19,677 nt of DNA from Planctomycetota bacterium (GTDB lineage: Bacteria; Planctomycetota; Planctomycetia; Pirellulales; Thermoguttaceae), in contig JAHIKV010000225.1 of the NCBI GenBank assembly GCA_018897395.1, positions 1 to 19,677 of the forward strand. Reading direction: 5' to 3'. The notes under the pieces are model-generated. The model saw only the letters and a program-made list of their open reading frames with translations, was not told where the DNA came from and did no database searches. Position numbers and translations under genes: made by a program. Positions 1 through 6,148 of the stretch are shown here, in pieces (position 1 is the first letter of the stretch; each line of letters starts with the position of its first letter).

Positions 1-2
1 AA

Positions 3-197
3 TTCACCTTCCACTTTAACCGGCGTAAGTCACGGCACCGGGGCAAGCTGTTCTATCGACTGGCACAGCAAGCCGTGGTCCTTGATCCCGTTCCTTACAA
101 CCAGATCATCGCACCGGACCAAGGCCAATCGCACCAACCACAATATATAGTGGTCACTGGAGTCAAGGGGATAACCATAATACGCGTTGACTTGTAG
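3..197 (+). CDS. IS1595/ISXO2-like transposase, C-terminal fragment
   Basis: An open frame enters from the left edge and runs 64 codons to a TAG at 195-197. It reads FTFHFNRRKSRHRGKLFYRL followed by AQQAV and VPYNQI. The F-x-F-N-R-R, RG-x-L-FYRL and QQAV pattern is typical of the C-terminal end of the DDE transposases of the IS1595 (ISXO2-like) family, and the ending PQYIVVTGVKG fits the usual GVK-type end. The catalytic DDE residues would lie to the left of the window, so it cannot be told whether the element is intact. I saw no clear terminal inverted repeat after the stop. The family assignment rests on motif recognition only. Confidence 0.7.
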   Translation, partial: FTFHFNRRKSRHRGKLFYRLAQQAVVLDPVPYNQIIAPDQGQSHQPQYIVVTGVKGITIIRVDL

Positions 198-706
198 CAA
201 CATGACGAGCTGACTGTAGCAAAATAATACGCTTCGGAACAGAGCCTACGCCCTCCACCACAACAAACCAGACCGGATGCAATTGCCGGAAAGTCTTGCC
301 ATTAAGGGAGTTGGGGCGATTTGTCGATATTTCCGGCCAGAAAGCCAGGCGAGTGGCACGCCGAATGCTCAAAGAAAGCATCGGCGAAGCGAAAGAAAAG
401 ATTCACCGGAACAAGCGACTGGCCCGTGGGGCCTCTGACGAACTGCGACCGGACGGTTACCTTGCCCTTACTGCCCGGTCAGCCATTATGTATGGTGGCA
501 CGTCAAAGGCCCCTATTTTATTTCCTTTCCGAAGATTTTGGAAGAGGCAAAATTTTCGGTGGGCAAGGCAACCCCCTGTGGGGCGGGAATTTAGGGCCTT
601 TCATTCGCCGAGGCATCTTGCGACCTCGCGCCCGTTTGGATACACTTATCTTTCTATTTTGCCGGCCCCCTTCCAAACAGTAGGAAAGAGGGGCTGCCCG
701 ATGGCT
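198..706. other. Stretch without a recognisable gene
   Basis: About 500 bases lie between the transposase end and the tRNA. Two overlapping plus-strand open frames begin near 296 and 321, but neither encodes a product with recognisable motifs and both read through to or past the tRNA. A basic, helical-looking segment around 296-430 could be a decayed coding remnant, but this is not supported further. No clear promoter or terminator was identified. Confidence 0.4.
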
Positions 707-780
707 GCCAGCGTAGCTTCAATTGGCAGAGCACCGCATTCGTAATGCGGGGGTTAAGGGTTCGACTCCCTTCGCTGGCT
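707..780 (+). tRNA. tRNA-Thr, anticodon CGT
   Basis: The sequence folds as a full cloverleaf. Acceptor arms GCCAGCG (707-713) and CGCTGGC (773-779) pair perfectly, followed by discriminator T780. The D arm is GCTT/GAGC. The anticodon arm is CCGCA-TTCGTAA-TGCGG with anticodon CGT at 741-743, reading ACG (threonine). The variable loop has five bases, and the T arm AAGGG-TTCGACT-CCCTT carries the TTC motif. The CCA end is not encoded. The gene lies 112 bases upstream of the TPR/alpha-CTD gene on the same strand and could share a transcript with it. Confidence 0.96.
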
Positions 781-892
781 CTATAGTGTGAACGCATGAA
801 AGCAGGGATTCATGAAACCGCGGCCAACAACGGTGCGACCGACGGCGGCGCGACCGACACAACGCGGTTTTATGATTTAGGAGCAACCCACG

Positions 893-2215
893 ATGGCGCA
901 AACTGCCGAGTTCGATCTGAAACAAACCGTCCTGATGAACGACGCCTTCGGCCCGCGGGAAGTGCGTCAGATGCAGGAGGCGATCGCCCGCGATTTCTCT
1001 CGATATGCCGTGCTCCGCGACGCGGTCGGAGAACTTCAAGGCCGGGAGGAGCAAACGCCGGCCAGTCAAGTGCGGCTTGGCGTCTGTTTGTATTTGTTGG
1101 GGCGTTACTACCGGGCGATCGAGGTGCTTAGCCAAGCCGACGGCGGGGCGATGGCCCGCTATTATCAGGCCAAGTGCCATTTCGCCCGGCAAGAGTACGC
1201 CGAAGCGGTGGAGCACTACACCGCCGCCGAGAAGGCCGGTTACAACTCGGACGAGTGCGCTTTGGGCCGGGCCGATGCGATCCGTTGCGGCGGCGACGCG
1301 ACGGCCGCGTTGAAGACGTTGGACACGCTTTCTGGCGCCGTCGAGCAGACCGCCGAATACCTCGCACAACGCGCGGCCACCGTCTCGGCCCTGGGCGGCA
1401 ACACTAAGGAAGTCGTGGCGCTGTACGAAAGGGCGGTCGAGGCCGACCGCAATCATCCCGGCGCACTGTTCGGCCTGGCCCTGGAAAACGACCGCTACGG
1501 CAACGACGACACGGCGATGGAGCTTTACAACCGCGCCGTCAACCGCTTTCCGGCCCACGTCGGCTCGCTGGTCAATCTCGGCTTGCTCCACGAAGACCGC
1601 GAGCAGTACGACAAGGCCGCGCAGTGTTACCGCCGCGTGTTGGACGTTTACCCGGACCATCAGCGGGCGCAGCTTTTCTTCAAGGATACCGAGGCCTCGC
1701 ACGGACAGTATTACGACGAGGACGCCCAGAAGAAGCGCGACCGGATGGGACAGGTAATGAACGTCCCGGTGACCGATTTCGAGTTGTCCGTCCGCAGCCG
1801 GAACTGCCTGCAAAAGATCGGCATCATGACGCTCGGCGATCTCTGCCGATGCACCGAATCGGAACTGCTGGCCAGCAAAAACTTCGGCGAGACCAGCCTG
1901 GTGGAGATCAAGGAGATGTTGACCACCAAGGGGCTGCGGCTCGGTCAGTTTGCCCATGACCGGCCGGCGGGCGAGTTTATCGAGCCGGAATCGCTCTCGC
2001 CCGACGAGCAAGCGATGTTGGGCCGTCCCATCTCCGAGCTGAACCTTTCGGTCCGCGCGCGGAAGTGCATGACACGTCTGGCGATCAACACCCTTTCCGA
2101 CCTGACCCGTCGGACCGGCGACGATCTATTGGAGTGCAAGAACTTCGGCGTCACGAGCCTCAACGAGGTCCGCGAGAAACTCACCGTGTTGGGACTGAAG
2201 CTCCGCGGCGAATAA
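893..2215 (+). CDS. TPR protein with two tandem RNA polymerase alpha-CTD-like domains
   Basis: The protein has 440 residues. Residues about 55-265 form TPR-like helical repeats (for example GALFGLALENDRYGNDDTAM and VNLGLLHEDREQYDKAAQCY). Two copies of the RNA polymerase alpha C-terminal domain follow, at about 292-352 and 378-438. Each carries the LSVR-x-R-x-C helix and the NFG-x-TSL-x-E helix-hairpin motif. Relative to E. coli alpha-CTD, the positions equivalent to R265, C269, G296, S299 and E302 are kept in both copies, N268 is kept only in the first (Lys in the second), and K298 is Thr in both. A strong ribosome site, TAGGAG, precedes the ATG. No alpha N-terminal assembly domain is present, so this is not RpoA itself. 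A role bridging protein partners with DNA or RNA polymerase is inferred. Proteins of this architecture occur in planctomycetes, but I know of no established function. Confidence 0.85.
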   Translation: MAQTAEFDLKQTVLMNDAFGPREVRQMQEAIARDFSRYAVLRDAVGELQGREEQTPASQVRLGVCLYLLGRYYRAIEVLSQADGGAMARYYQAKCHFARQEYAEAVEHYTAAEKAGYNSDECALGRADAIRCGGDATAALKTLDTLSGAVEQTAEYLAQRAATVSALGGNTKEVVALYERAVEADRNHPGALFGLALENDRYGNDDTAMELYNRAVNRFPAHVGSLVNLGLLHEDREQYDKAAQCYRRVLDVYPDHQRAQLFFKDTEASHGQYYDEDAQKKRDRMGQVMNVPVTDFELSVRSRNCLQKIGIMTLGDLCRCTESELLASKNFGETSLVEIKEMLTTKGLRLGQFAHDRPAGEFIEPESLSPDEQAMLGRPISELNLSVRARKCMTRLAINTLSDLTRRTGDDLLECKNFGVTSLNEVREKLTVLGLKLRGE

Positions 2216-2217
2216 TT

Positions 2218-2323
2218 CCATTTAGCCCGCCGTGAATACCATTTAGCCCGCCGTGAATACACGGCGGGGAAGTGGTTTTTCGCACCAGACCGTGCCCCCG
2301 GGTGTATTCACCCGGGGCTAAAT
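2218..2323. repeat. Dispersed ATTTAGCCC double-hairpin repeat, copy 1, with duplicated end
   Basis: A 21-base unit (CCATTTAGCCCGCCGTGAAT plus A) occurs twice in tandem at 2218-2238 and 2239-2259. The full element runs 2241-2323. It begins with ATTTAGCCC, ends with GGGGCTAAAT, and contains two hairpins, CCCGCCGTG-aata-CACGGCGGG and CCCCGGGTG-tatt-CACCCGGGG. A second copy lies at 5552-5633. It starts just after the TPR/alpha-CTD stop codon. There is no T tract, so it is not a classical terminator. Confidence 0.85.
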
Positions 2324-2410
2324 TGCTGTTTTATCGGGCCAATTCCCGGACGCCCTCTGAAACAAACATTGCTTGCCTTGCCACGGAAGGCAAGCCTCAC
2401 CGGCCGCCGG

Positions 2411-2449
2411 ACTTCCCGCTCCGGCCCGCCACGGCCCCGCTTGTTCCAA
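2411..2449. repeat. 39-base direct repeat left of hicAB
   Basis: This segment matches 3010-3048 at 37 of 39 positions, including 33 identical bases starting at 2417 and at 3016 (CGCTCCGGCCCGCCACGGCC and on). The two copies flank the hicB-hicA pair. Confidence 0.8.
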
Positions 2450-2498
2450 TTCGTCTTCCCAATGCAACGAAATCCGGGTGAGGAAGCGGCAACTGTCG

Positions 2499-2720
2499 TC
2501 AGACACAAGCCTCCAATTCCAGGTAGTCCACGACGCTCGACGGCTCCGGGATGGGAAGGCCGTCTTCCTTCATTCCCTCCATGTGCAAAGCAATGGCTTC
2601 GCGCAGCAGGCGTTCCGTCTCCTCGACGGTGGCTCCGGTAGCCACACACCCCGGCAAGTCGGGGACATAGCCTCCATAATTCGTCGCCCCTTTTTCAATC
2701 ACAATCGCATATCGTTTCAT
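2499..2720 (-). CDS. hicB: HicB-family antitoxin
   Basis: This 73-residue protein begins MKRYAIVIEKGATNYGGYVP and continues DLPGCVATGATVEETERLLR. That is the partial RNase H-like fold of the HicB/UPF0150 family, with the G-Y-x-x-x-x-P-D-L-P-G-C and E-A-I-x-x-H signatures. It lies five bases downstream of hicA on the same strand, in the usual toxin-first HicAB order, with an AGAGG ribosome site just inside the hicA end. It is short and ends after the RNase H-like domain. The C-terminal HTH or ribbon-helix-helix DNA-binding domain found in longer HicB proteins is absent, so it probably neutralises HicA without binding its own operator strongly. That last point is inferred. Confidence 0.88.
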   Translation of the reverse strand: MKRYAIVIEKGATNYGGYVPDLPGCVATGATVEETERLLREAIALHMEGMKEDGLPIPEPSSVVDYLELEACV

Positions 2721-2725
2721 GGTTT

Positions 2726-2914
2726 TTACCTCTTGAGGCCCGATTGCTTCAGTATACTATTCAGCGTTCCCGGTGGCAAATCGTCGCTAAGCTTGCCGGC
2801 CACGGTAACTCGTCCGGGCTTTGTCTGATGCTTGAATTGGCGATGGCTGCCTTGCGTTACGACCAAGCGCCAACCATCCGCTTCCAGCATCTTGAGCACA
2901 TCGCGAACCTTCAT
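2726..2914 (-). CDS. hicA: HicA-family mRNA interferase toxin
   Basis: This 62-residue protein has the small double-stranded-RNA-binding-like fold of HicA: a K-V-R-D-V-L-K-M-L-E helix, then GWRLVVTQGSHRQFKH, where the His of the G-S-H motif is the expected catalytic residue, and a final helix DLPPGTLNSILKQSGL. Family members cleave mRNA during translation and are held inactive by HicB. A GGTGA sequence a few bases upstream of the ATG serves as ribosome site. The next gene is the cognate hicB. Size and key histidine are normal, so the toxin appears intact. Confidence 0.9.
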   Translation of the reverse strand: MKVRDVLKMLEADGWRLVVTQGSHRQFKHQTKPGRVTVAGKLSDDLPPGTLNSILKQSGLKR

Positions 2915-3009
2915 GCTTTCACCGAGTTCCGAAAAACTTAAAGGGGGCGGGAATCTTTGTTTTGGCTTGTCTGTTTTAGGTGCCCCAAAAGACGTCCGAC
3001 TCCTTTAGA

Positions 3010-3048
3010 ACGTCACGCTCCGGCCCGCCACGGCCCCGCTTGTTCCAA
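3010..3048. repeat. 39-base direct repeat right of hicAB
   Basis: Second copy of the repeat at 2411-2449 in the same orientation, upstream of the hicA start. The 33-base core is identical. Confidence 0.8.
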
Positions 3049-3061
3049 GCAGTAGCACACA

Positions 3062-3085
3062 ACTCTGAACGCCTGCCGCAAACAG
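3062..3085. repeat. Short direct repeat flanking the Phd-RelE pair
   Basis: ACTCTGAACGC at 3062-3072 recurs at 3827-3837. Similarity continues for about 15 more bases (TGCCGC, then AAACA, then a G-rich stretch) with a few mismatches and one indel. The two copies bracket the toxin-antitoxin pair at 3170-3680. Confidence 0.5.
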
Positions 3086-3169
3086 GGGCACCCGGCGCGC
3101 CGGCGAAAGAGCAAACGAAACTGGGCGATTTTGGCGTCGGCCGAGGACCGGTGATGAACCAAACCTTTT

Positions 3170-3427
3170 TCAGGGCCGATAAACATCGCCACGATGTTTA
3201 ACCCGTATCACGAATACCACGAGGGTTTTTTGGCGGACTTGATAGATGACGCGGTAATTGCCTACTCGAATGCGTCGGAGGTCGACCAGGGCTTCAAGTT
3301 TGGCCGATCCGCGAGGAAACGGATCTTTGGCAAGCGAGTCGATCTTTTGTGCCACTCGCCTTTGAATCGAACGCGGCAACCGCTGCATGTCCCGCACCGC
3401 GGAGGGTTTTAGTTCGATCGTATACAC
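3170..3427 (-). CDS. RelE/ParE-family toxin
   Basis: The 85-residue protein starts MYTIELKPSAVRDMQRLPRS and has the central SLAKDPFP-x-G-S-x-K-L region and the strand pair RRIRVGNYRVIYQV and LVVFVIRVKHRGDVYR. This is the compact RelE/ParE fold with its basic C-terminal residues. RelE-type members cleave ribosome-bound mRNA and ParE-type members poison gyrase. The R-V-G-x-Y-R-V-I-Y and H-R-x-x-x-Y-R pattern favours RelE, but target choice cannot be settled from sequence. It starts seven bases after the antitoxin stop, so the two are translated from one message. Length is typical and nothing appears broken. Confidence 0.9.
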   Translation of the reverse strand: MYTIELKPSAVRDMQRLPRSIQRRVAQKIDSLAKDPFPRGSAKLEALVDLRRIRVGNYRVIYQVRQKTLVVFVIRVKHRGDVYRP

Positions 3428-3434
3428 GCCGCCC

Positions 3435-3680
3435 TCATAACCCCAGGTCCGCTTTCACTTTCTCCCAAGGCACGGAACCGGGCTCCTTGAGGGCTTTCTT
3501 GGCGTCTTCGATGTCAAGCCGGTCTTCGAGCGATTCCAGGAACTCAAGATCATCGAGCGGCACCAGCGCGGCGAATTTCTTGCCGCCGCGAGTGACCACG
3601 ACCCGACTCCCCTGGCGGGCGACTTTTGCAAGCATGTCCGACAGATGAGCGCGAACCTCGCTCGCGGTGACGGTAGTCAT
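3435..3680 (-). CDS. Phd/YefM-family antitoxin
   Basis: This 81-residue protein starts MTTVTASEVRAHLSDMLAKV, the N-terminal DNA-binding Phd/YefM fold, followed by VVVTRGGKKFAALVPLDDLE and an acidic C-terminal tail that should wrap the toxin. I chose the ATG at 3680, not an upstream in-frame start at 3812, because the family begins with this M-x-x-x-x-A-S-E-x-R pattern, an AAAAGG ribosome site precedes it, and a good promoter lies between the two candidate starts. It is the first gene of a two-gene operon with the RelE toxin. Autorepression through its N-terminal domain is expected for the family. Confidence 0.9.
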   Translation of the reverse strand: MTTVTASEVRAHLSDMLAKVARQGSRVVVTRGGKKFAALVPLDDLEFLESLEDRLDIEDAKKALKEPGSVPWEKVKADLGL

Positions 3681-3734
3681 ACTAATGCCTTTTCCGAATC
3701 GGACAGGGATTTTGCAGCACACACACCCATTATG

Positions 3735-3763
3735 ATTATCGGTCCGAAAACGCCGTTGGTCAA
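3735..3763 (-). promoter_or_regulatory. Sigma-70-type promoter of the Phd-RelE operon
   Basis: On the minus strand, TTGACC (3763-3758) is separated by exactly 17 bases from GATAAT (3740-3735). This gives a leader of roughly 50 bases before the antitoxin ATG at 3680. Confidence 0.6.
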
Positions 3764-4052
3764 GCGGGGCGACAGAAGGCGCAAAACGAGCAAAAAAGGG
3801 GATAAAGTCCAATGATTATTCTCACCACTCTGAACGCTTGCCGCCAAACACGGATACCGGGCGTCAATATCAGTGATGGCCCCTTTTCGTCCCCGTGTCT
3901 TCTTGTCCGTCATCCATTGCCACTCTGTCGATGCCAGCCAGTATACCGGCCGCACTGCCCCCCCGTCAACAGGCCGCCTTTAGCCACCAGCCGCGTTCAA
4001 ACCGACTTCCCCACCGCATCGAACTTTGATACACTGCATAGGGGGGTGGTCG
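3764..4052. other. Intergenic region without a recognisable gene
   Basis: It contains the second copy of the ACTCTGAACGC direct repeat (3827-3837) and no coding frame with recognisable motifs on either strand. A weak TACACT box at 4030-4035 could serve the downstream YgiT and tgt genes, but no matching -35 box is seen. Confidence 0.4.
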
Positions 4053-4136
4053 ATGACCGATATTCTGAAGCGGATCAAACGAGCAATTCTGACGGGTGAT
4101 TATGAAGAAGATCACAAAATGTCCATCCTGCGGTAG
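4053..4136 (+). pseudogene. 27-codon remnant of a DUF4258-type toxin (possible)
   Basis: A G-rich ribosome-site-like stretch precedes an ATG opening a frame that reads MTDILKRIKRAILTGDYEED and stops seven codons later. Antitoxins of the YgiT zinc-finger type usually follow a DUF4258 toxin of roughly 80-100 residues whose N-terminus looks similar (a short helix with R-I-K-x-A-I-x-x-G). Here only that beginning is present, overlapping the start of the YgiT gene in another frame. I infer that most of the toxin was deleted. The match is short and could be chance. Confidence 0.3.
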
Positions 4137-4314
4137 TGTGAAGATCAAAAAGGTGCGGCGGAAGTGGTCGGGAGAGTACAGGGGTCAAAGTTACACCGTC
4201 GAAAACCTCGAATTCCACGAATGTCCCGACTGTAAAGAGCAAGTCTATGGTCCCGAGGCCATGCGGGCCATCGAGGCCAACTCGCCGGCCTTCGAGAAAT
4301 CCGTCGCGACTTGA
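4102..4314 (+). CDS. YgiT-type zinc-finger antitoxin-like protein
   Basis: The protein has 70 residues from the ATG at 4102, or 72 from an in-frame GTG at 4096. It has two CxxC pairs, CPSC near the N-terminus and CPDC about 40 residues later, with a strand-rich segment between them (GEYRGQSYTVENLEFHECPD) and the ending YGPEAMRAIEA. This matches the MqsA/YgiT-type zinc-binding domain. Such proteins usually act as antitoxins with a DUF4258 or MqsR-like toxin, but no complete toxin is next to it here. It ends six bases before tgt, whose ribosome site overlaps its stop, so the two may be co-translated by chance of position. Function as an orphan is unknown. Confidence 0.75.
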   Translation: MKKITKCPSCGSVKIKKVRRKWSGEYRGQSYTVENLEFHECPDCKEQVYGPEAMRAIEANSPAFEKSVAT

Positions 4315-4320
4315 GGTGCA

Positions 4321-5499
4321 ATGGCACTCCCTACGAACAAGACTCCCACTTCCTTCTCTTTCCGTCTGCTGCACGTTGACGCCCATTGCGCGGCGCGGCT
4401 GAGCTTGTTTTCCACGCCGCACGGCGAGGTGCGGATGCCCGCCTTCATGCCCGTCGGTACGCAAGCGACCGTCAAGGGACTGGAAATCGAACAACTCCGC
4501 GCCACCGGCGCGGAAATGGTCCTCGCCAACACCTATCATCTCGCGCTGCGGCCGGGCGAGGAAACCGTCGCTGCTCTCGGCGGTCTGCACCGATTCATGG
4601 GTTGGCAGCGGCCGATCCTGACCGACAGCGGCGGATTCCAACTGTTCAGCCTCGCCCATCGCGTGAAAGTCACCGAGCAACAGGCGGTGTTCCACTCGCA
4701 CATCGACGGTAGTCAGGTGGCTATCTCGCCGGAGCGTTCCGTTGCCGTCCAGGAAGCGCTCGGCGGCGACGTGGCAATGGCGCTCGACCACGTCGTGGGA
4801 CTCCCCAACGAAGGGGAAGTCGTCCGCGACGCCGTGGAGCGGACCGTCCGCTGGGCGCGGCGCTGCCGCGACGCCGCCACTCGATTCGACCAGGCGCTGT
4901 TCGCCATCGTCCAAGGCGGGCTGGACGGGGAACTCCGCGCCGATTGCGCGCGGCGGTTGCGGGAAATGGATTTCGCCGGCTACGCCATCGGCGGACTGAG
5001 CGTCGGCGAGGCCCCGGCCGACATGTTGCGGATGATCGAGGCGACCGCTGCCGAATTGCCCTCCGACCGGCCTCGATACCTGATGGGGGTGGGCCGGCCG
5101 GAAGACCTGCTCGAGGCGATCCGTCGCGGCGTCGATCTGTTCGATTGCGTCATGCCCACCCGAAACGGACGCAACTCGATGGCGTTCACCGATTCCGGCT
5201 CGCTGCGGCTGCGGAACGCAAAGTTCGAGCGGGACGAACGTCCGCTTGAAGACGGGTGTCCGTGCGCGGCCTGCCGCCGCAGCCGAGGGTATATCCGCCA
5301 TCTGTTCACCGCCGGCGAGATGCTCGGGCCGATCCTGCTGTCGATCCATAATCTGACCTACTATCAACGGCTGCTGTCCGACGCCCGTCGAGCGATCGAA
5401 GCCGATCGGTTTGAGGAGTTCAGACTAGAAAAGCTGACAGGATGGACAGGATGGGTGGAACCGATGGCTGCCGACTCTCGGAAATCCGATGCAACATAG
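4321..5499 (+). CDS. tgt: Queuine/preQ1 tRNA-guanine transglycosylase
   Basis: The 392-residue enzyme exchanges the wobble guanine of GUN-anticodon tRNAs for a 7-deazaguanine, in the cytosol, in the queuosine pathway. All main landmarks are present: LTDSGGFQ with Asp102; VQGG (198-201) and GGLSVGE (224-230) lining the base pocket; FDCVMPTRNGRN with the nucleophile Asp275; and the zinc site Cys313, Cys315, Cys318 and His343. The usual bacterial DECTP segment reads DHVVG (156-160), so the position equal to Z. mobilis Cys158 is Val. A GAGG ribosome site at 4313-4316 supports the ATG. The last 20 or so residues exceed the family norm (E. coli about 375) and arise from a tandem ACAGGATGG repeat at 5437-5454. 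No other queuosine genes are in the window. Confidence 0.95.
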   Translation: MALPTNKTPTSFSFRLLHVDAHCAARLSLFSTPHGEVRMPAFMPVGTQATVKGLEIEQLRATGAEMVLANTYHLALRPGEETVAALGGLHRFMGWQRPILTDSGGFQLFSLAHRVKVTEQQAVFHSHIDGSQVAISPERSVAVQEALGGDVAMALDHVVGLPNEGEVVRDAVERTVRWARRCRDAATRFDQALFAIVQGGLDGELRADCARRLREMDFAGYAIGGLSVGEAPADMLRMIEATAAELPSDRPRYLMGVGRPEDLLEAIRRGVDLFDCVMPTRNGRNSMAFTDSGSLRLRNAKFERDERPLEDGCPCAACRRSRGYIRHLFTAGEMLGPILLSIHNLTYYQRLLSDARRAIEADRFEEFRLEKLTGWTGWVEPMAADSRKSDAT

Positions 5500-5551
5500 A
5501 AAAACGCACCACGACTGGAATCGCCTCTAAGAACGTGTTTTGAGATCATTC

Positions 5552-5633
5552 ATTTAGCCCGCCGTGAATACACGGCGGGGCGGGTTGACCGCGAAAAACC
5601 GCTTGTCCCGGGTGTATTCACCCGGGGCTAAAT
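5552..5633. repeat. Dispersed ATTTAGCCC double-hairpin repeat, copy 2
   Basis: It has the same two outer hairpins as 2241-2323 and the same ATTTAGCCC and GGGCTAAAT ends. The short central part contains GCGAAAAACC where copy 1 has GGTTTTTCGC, so the core is inverted relative to copy 1. It occupies the tgt-rpmE gap of about 300 bases, which otherwise holds no gene. Confidence 0.85.
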
Positions 5634-5676
5634 ACGGATATTTCAATACCAAAACACCCTCTAAAACTCTAAAATG

Positions 5677-5682
5677 TATAAT
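5677..5682 (+). promoter_or_regulatory. Candidate -10 box for rpmE
   Basis: A perfect TATAAT lies about 120 bases upstream of the rpmE ATG in an A/T-rich stretch. No good -35 hexamer is present at the usual distance, so this is a weak call. Confidence 0.35.
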
Positions 5683-5802
5683 CCCTTTGGCCCTTGTGAA
5701 GGATGCCCTCGGCTGGTAAATTGATGGGTTTGATCCATGCTTCGCGATACATCCCCCCCGTTACTGCGGGCCGGTGCTTTTGAGAGCCAAGAGACCAAAG
5801 CC

Positions 5803-6072
5803 ATGAAGGAAAAGATCCACCCGAAGTACGTTGTCACGCAAGTCACCTGCGGCTGCGGCAACACGTTTACCACCCGCAGCACTCGGCCCGAGTTGAAAGT
5901 GGACATCTGCAACGCGTGCCATCCGTTTTACACGGGCAAGCTGAAGTACGTTGATACGGCCGGCCGGATCGAGAAGTTCCAGAAGAAGTTCGCCGCCACC
6001 GGCTACGCCAGCCTGAACCGCGGCAAGAAGAAAGCCGCAAAGGCCGAAACCGCCGAGGCGGCGGAGCAGTAG
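5803..6072 (+). CDS. rpmE: Ribosomal protein bL31, zinc-binding form
   Basis: The 89-residue large-subunit protein opens MKEKIHPKYVVTQVTCGCGN. Its four zinc cysteines are all present at 16, 18, 36 and 39, and the ICNACHPFYTG signature is intact. The family start MK-x-x-IHP fixes the ATG at 5803. An upstream in-frame ATG at 5737 would add 22 non-homologous residues. The C-terminus extends beyond the usual 66-70 residues with a Lys/Ala/Glu-rich tail (KKKAAKAETAEAAEQ). Retaining the zinc form implies zinc-sufficient growth, and a zinc-free paralogue may exist elsewhere. It precedes prfA by 76 bases, a conserved neighbourhood for these translation genes. Confidence 0.96.
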   Translation: MKEKIHPKYVVTQVTCGCGNTFTTRSTRPELKVDICNACHPFYTGKLKYVDTAGRIEKFQKKFAATGYASLNRGKKKAAKAETAEAAEQ

Positions 6073-6148
6073 CGGTAGGGTGCGTGTTTTCCCGCGCGCA
6101 GGCGATCGGCTTGCGTGCTTTTCTCGCGCATTCCGCAGGATGGCCGTC

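Noticed and set aside
296..745. 149-codon plus-strand open frame before the tRNA
   Set aside because: It starts at a TTG, has no recognisable motif and runs into the tRNA gene.
719..2011. 430-codon minus-strand open frame opposite the TPR/alpha-CTD gene
   Set aside because: It mirrors a gene with clear domain content and a ribosome site. Its translation shows no motifs, and it overlaps the tRNA. It is a shadow of high-GC codon use.
2218..2323. Rho-independent terminator for the TPR/alpha-CTD gene
   Set aside because: The hairpins are strong but no T tract follows, and the same element occurs elsewhere as a dispersed repeat.
4075..5367. 430-codon minus-strand open frame opposite tgt
   Set aside because: Shadow of tgt, whose motifs are unmistakable on the plus strand.
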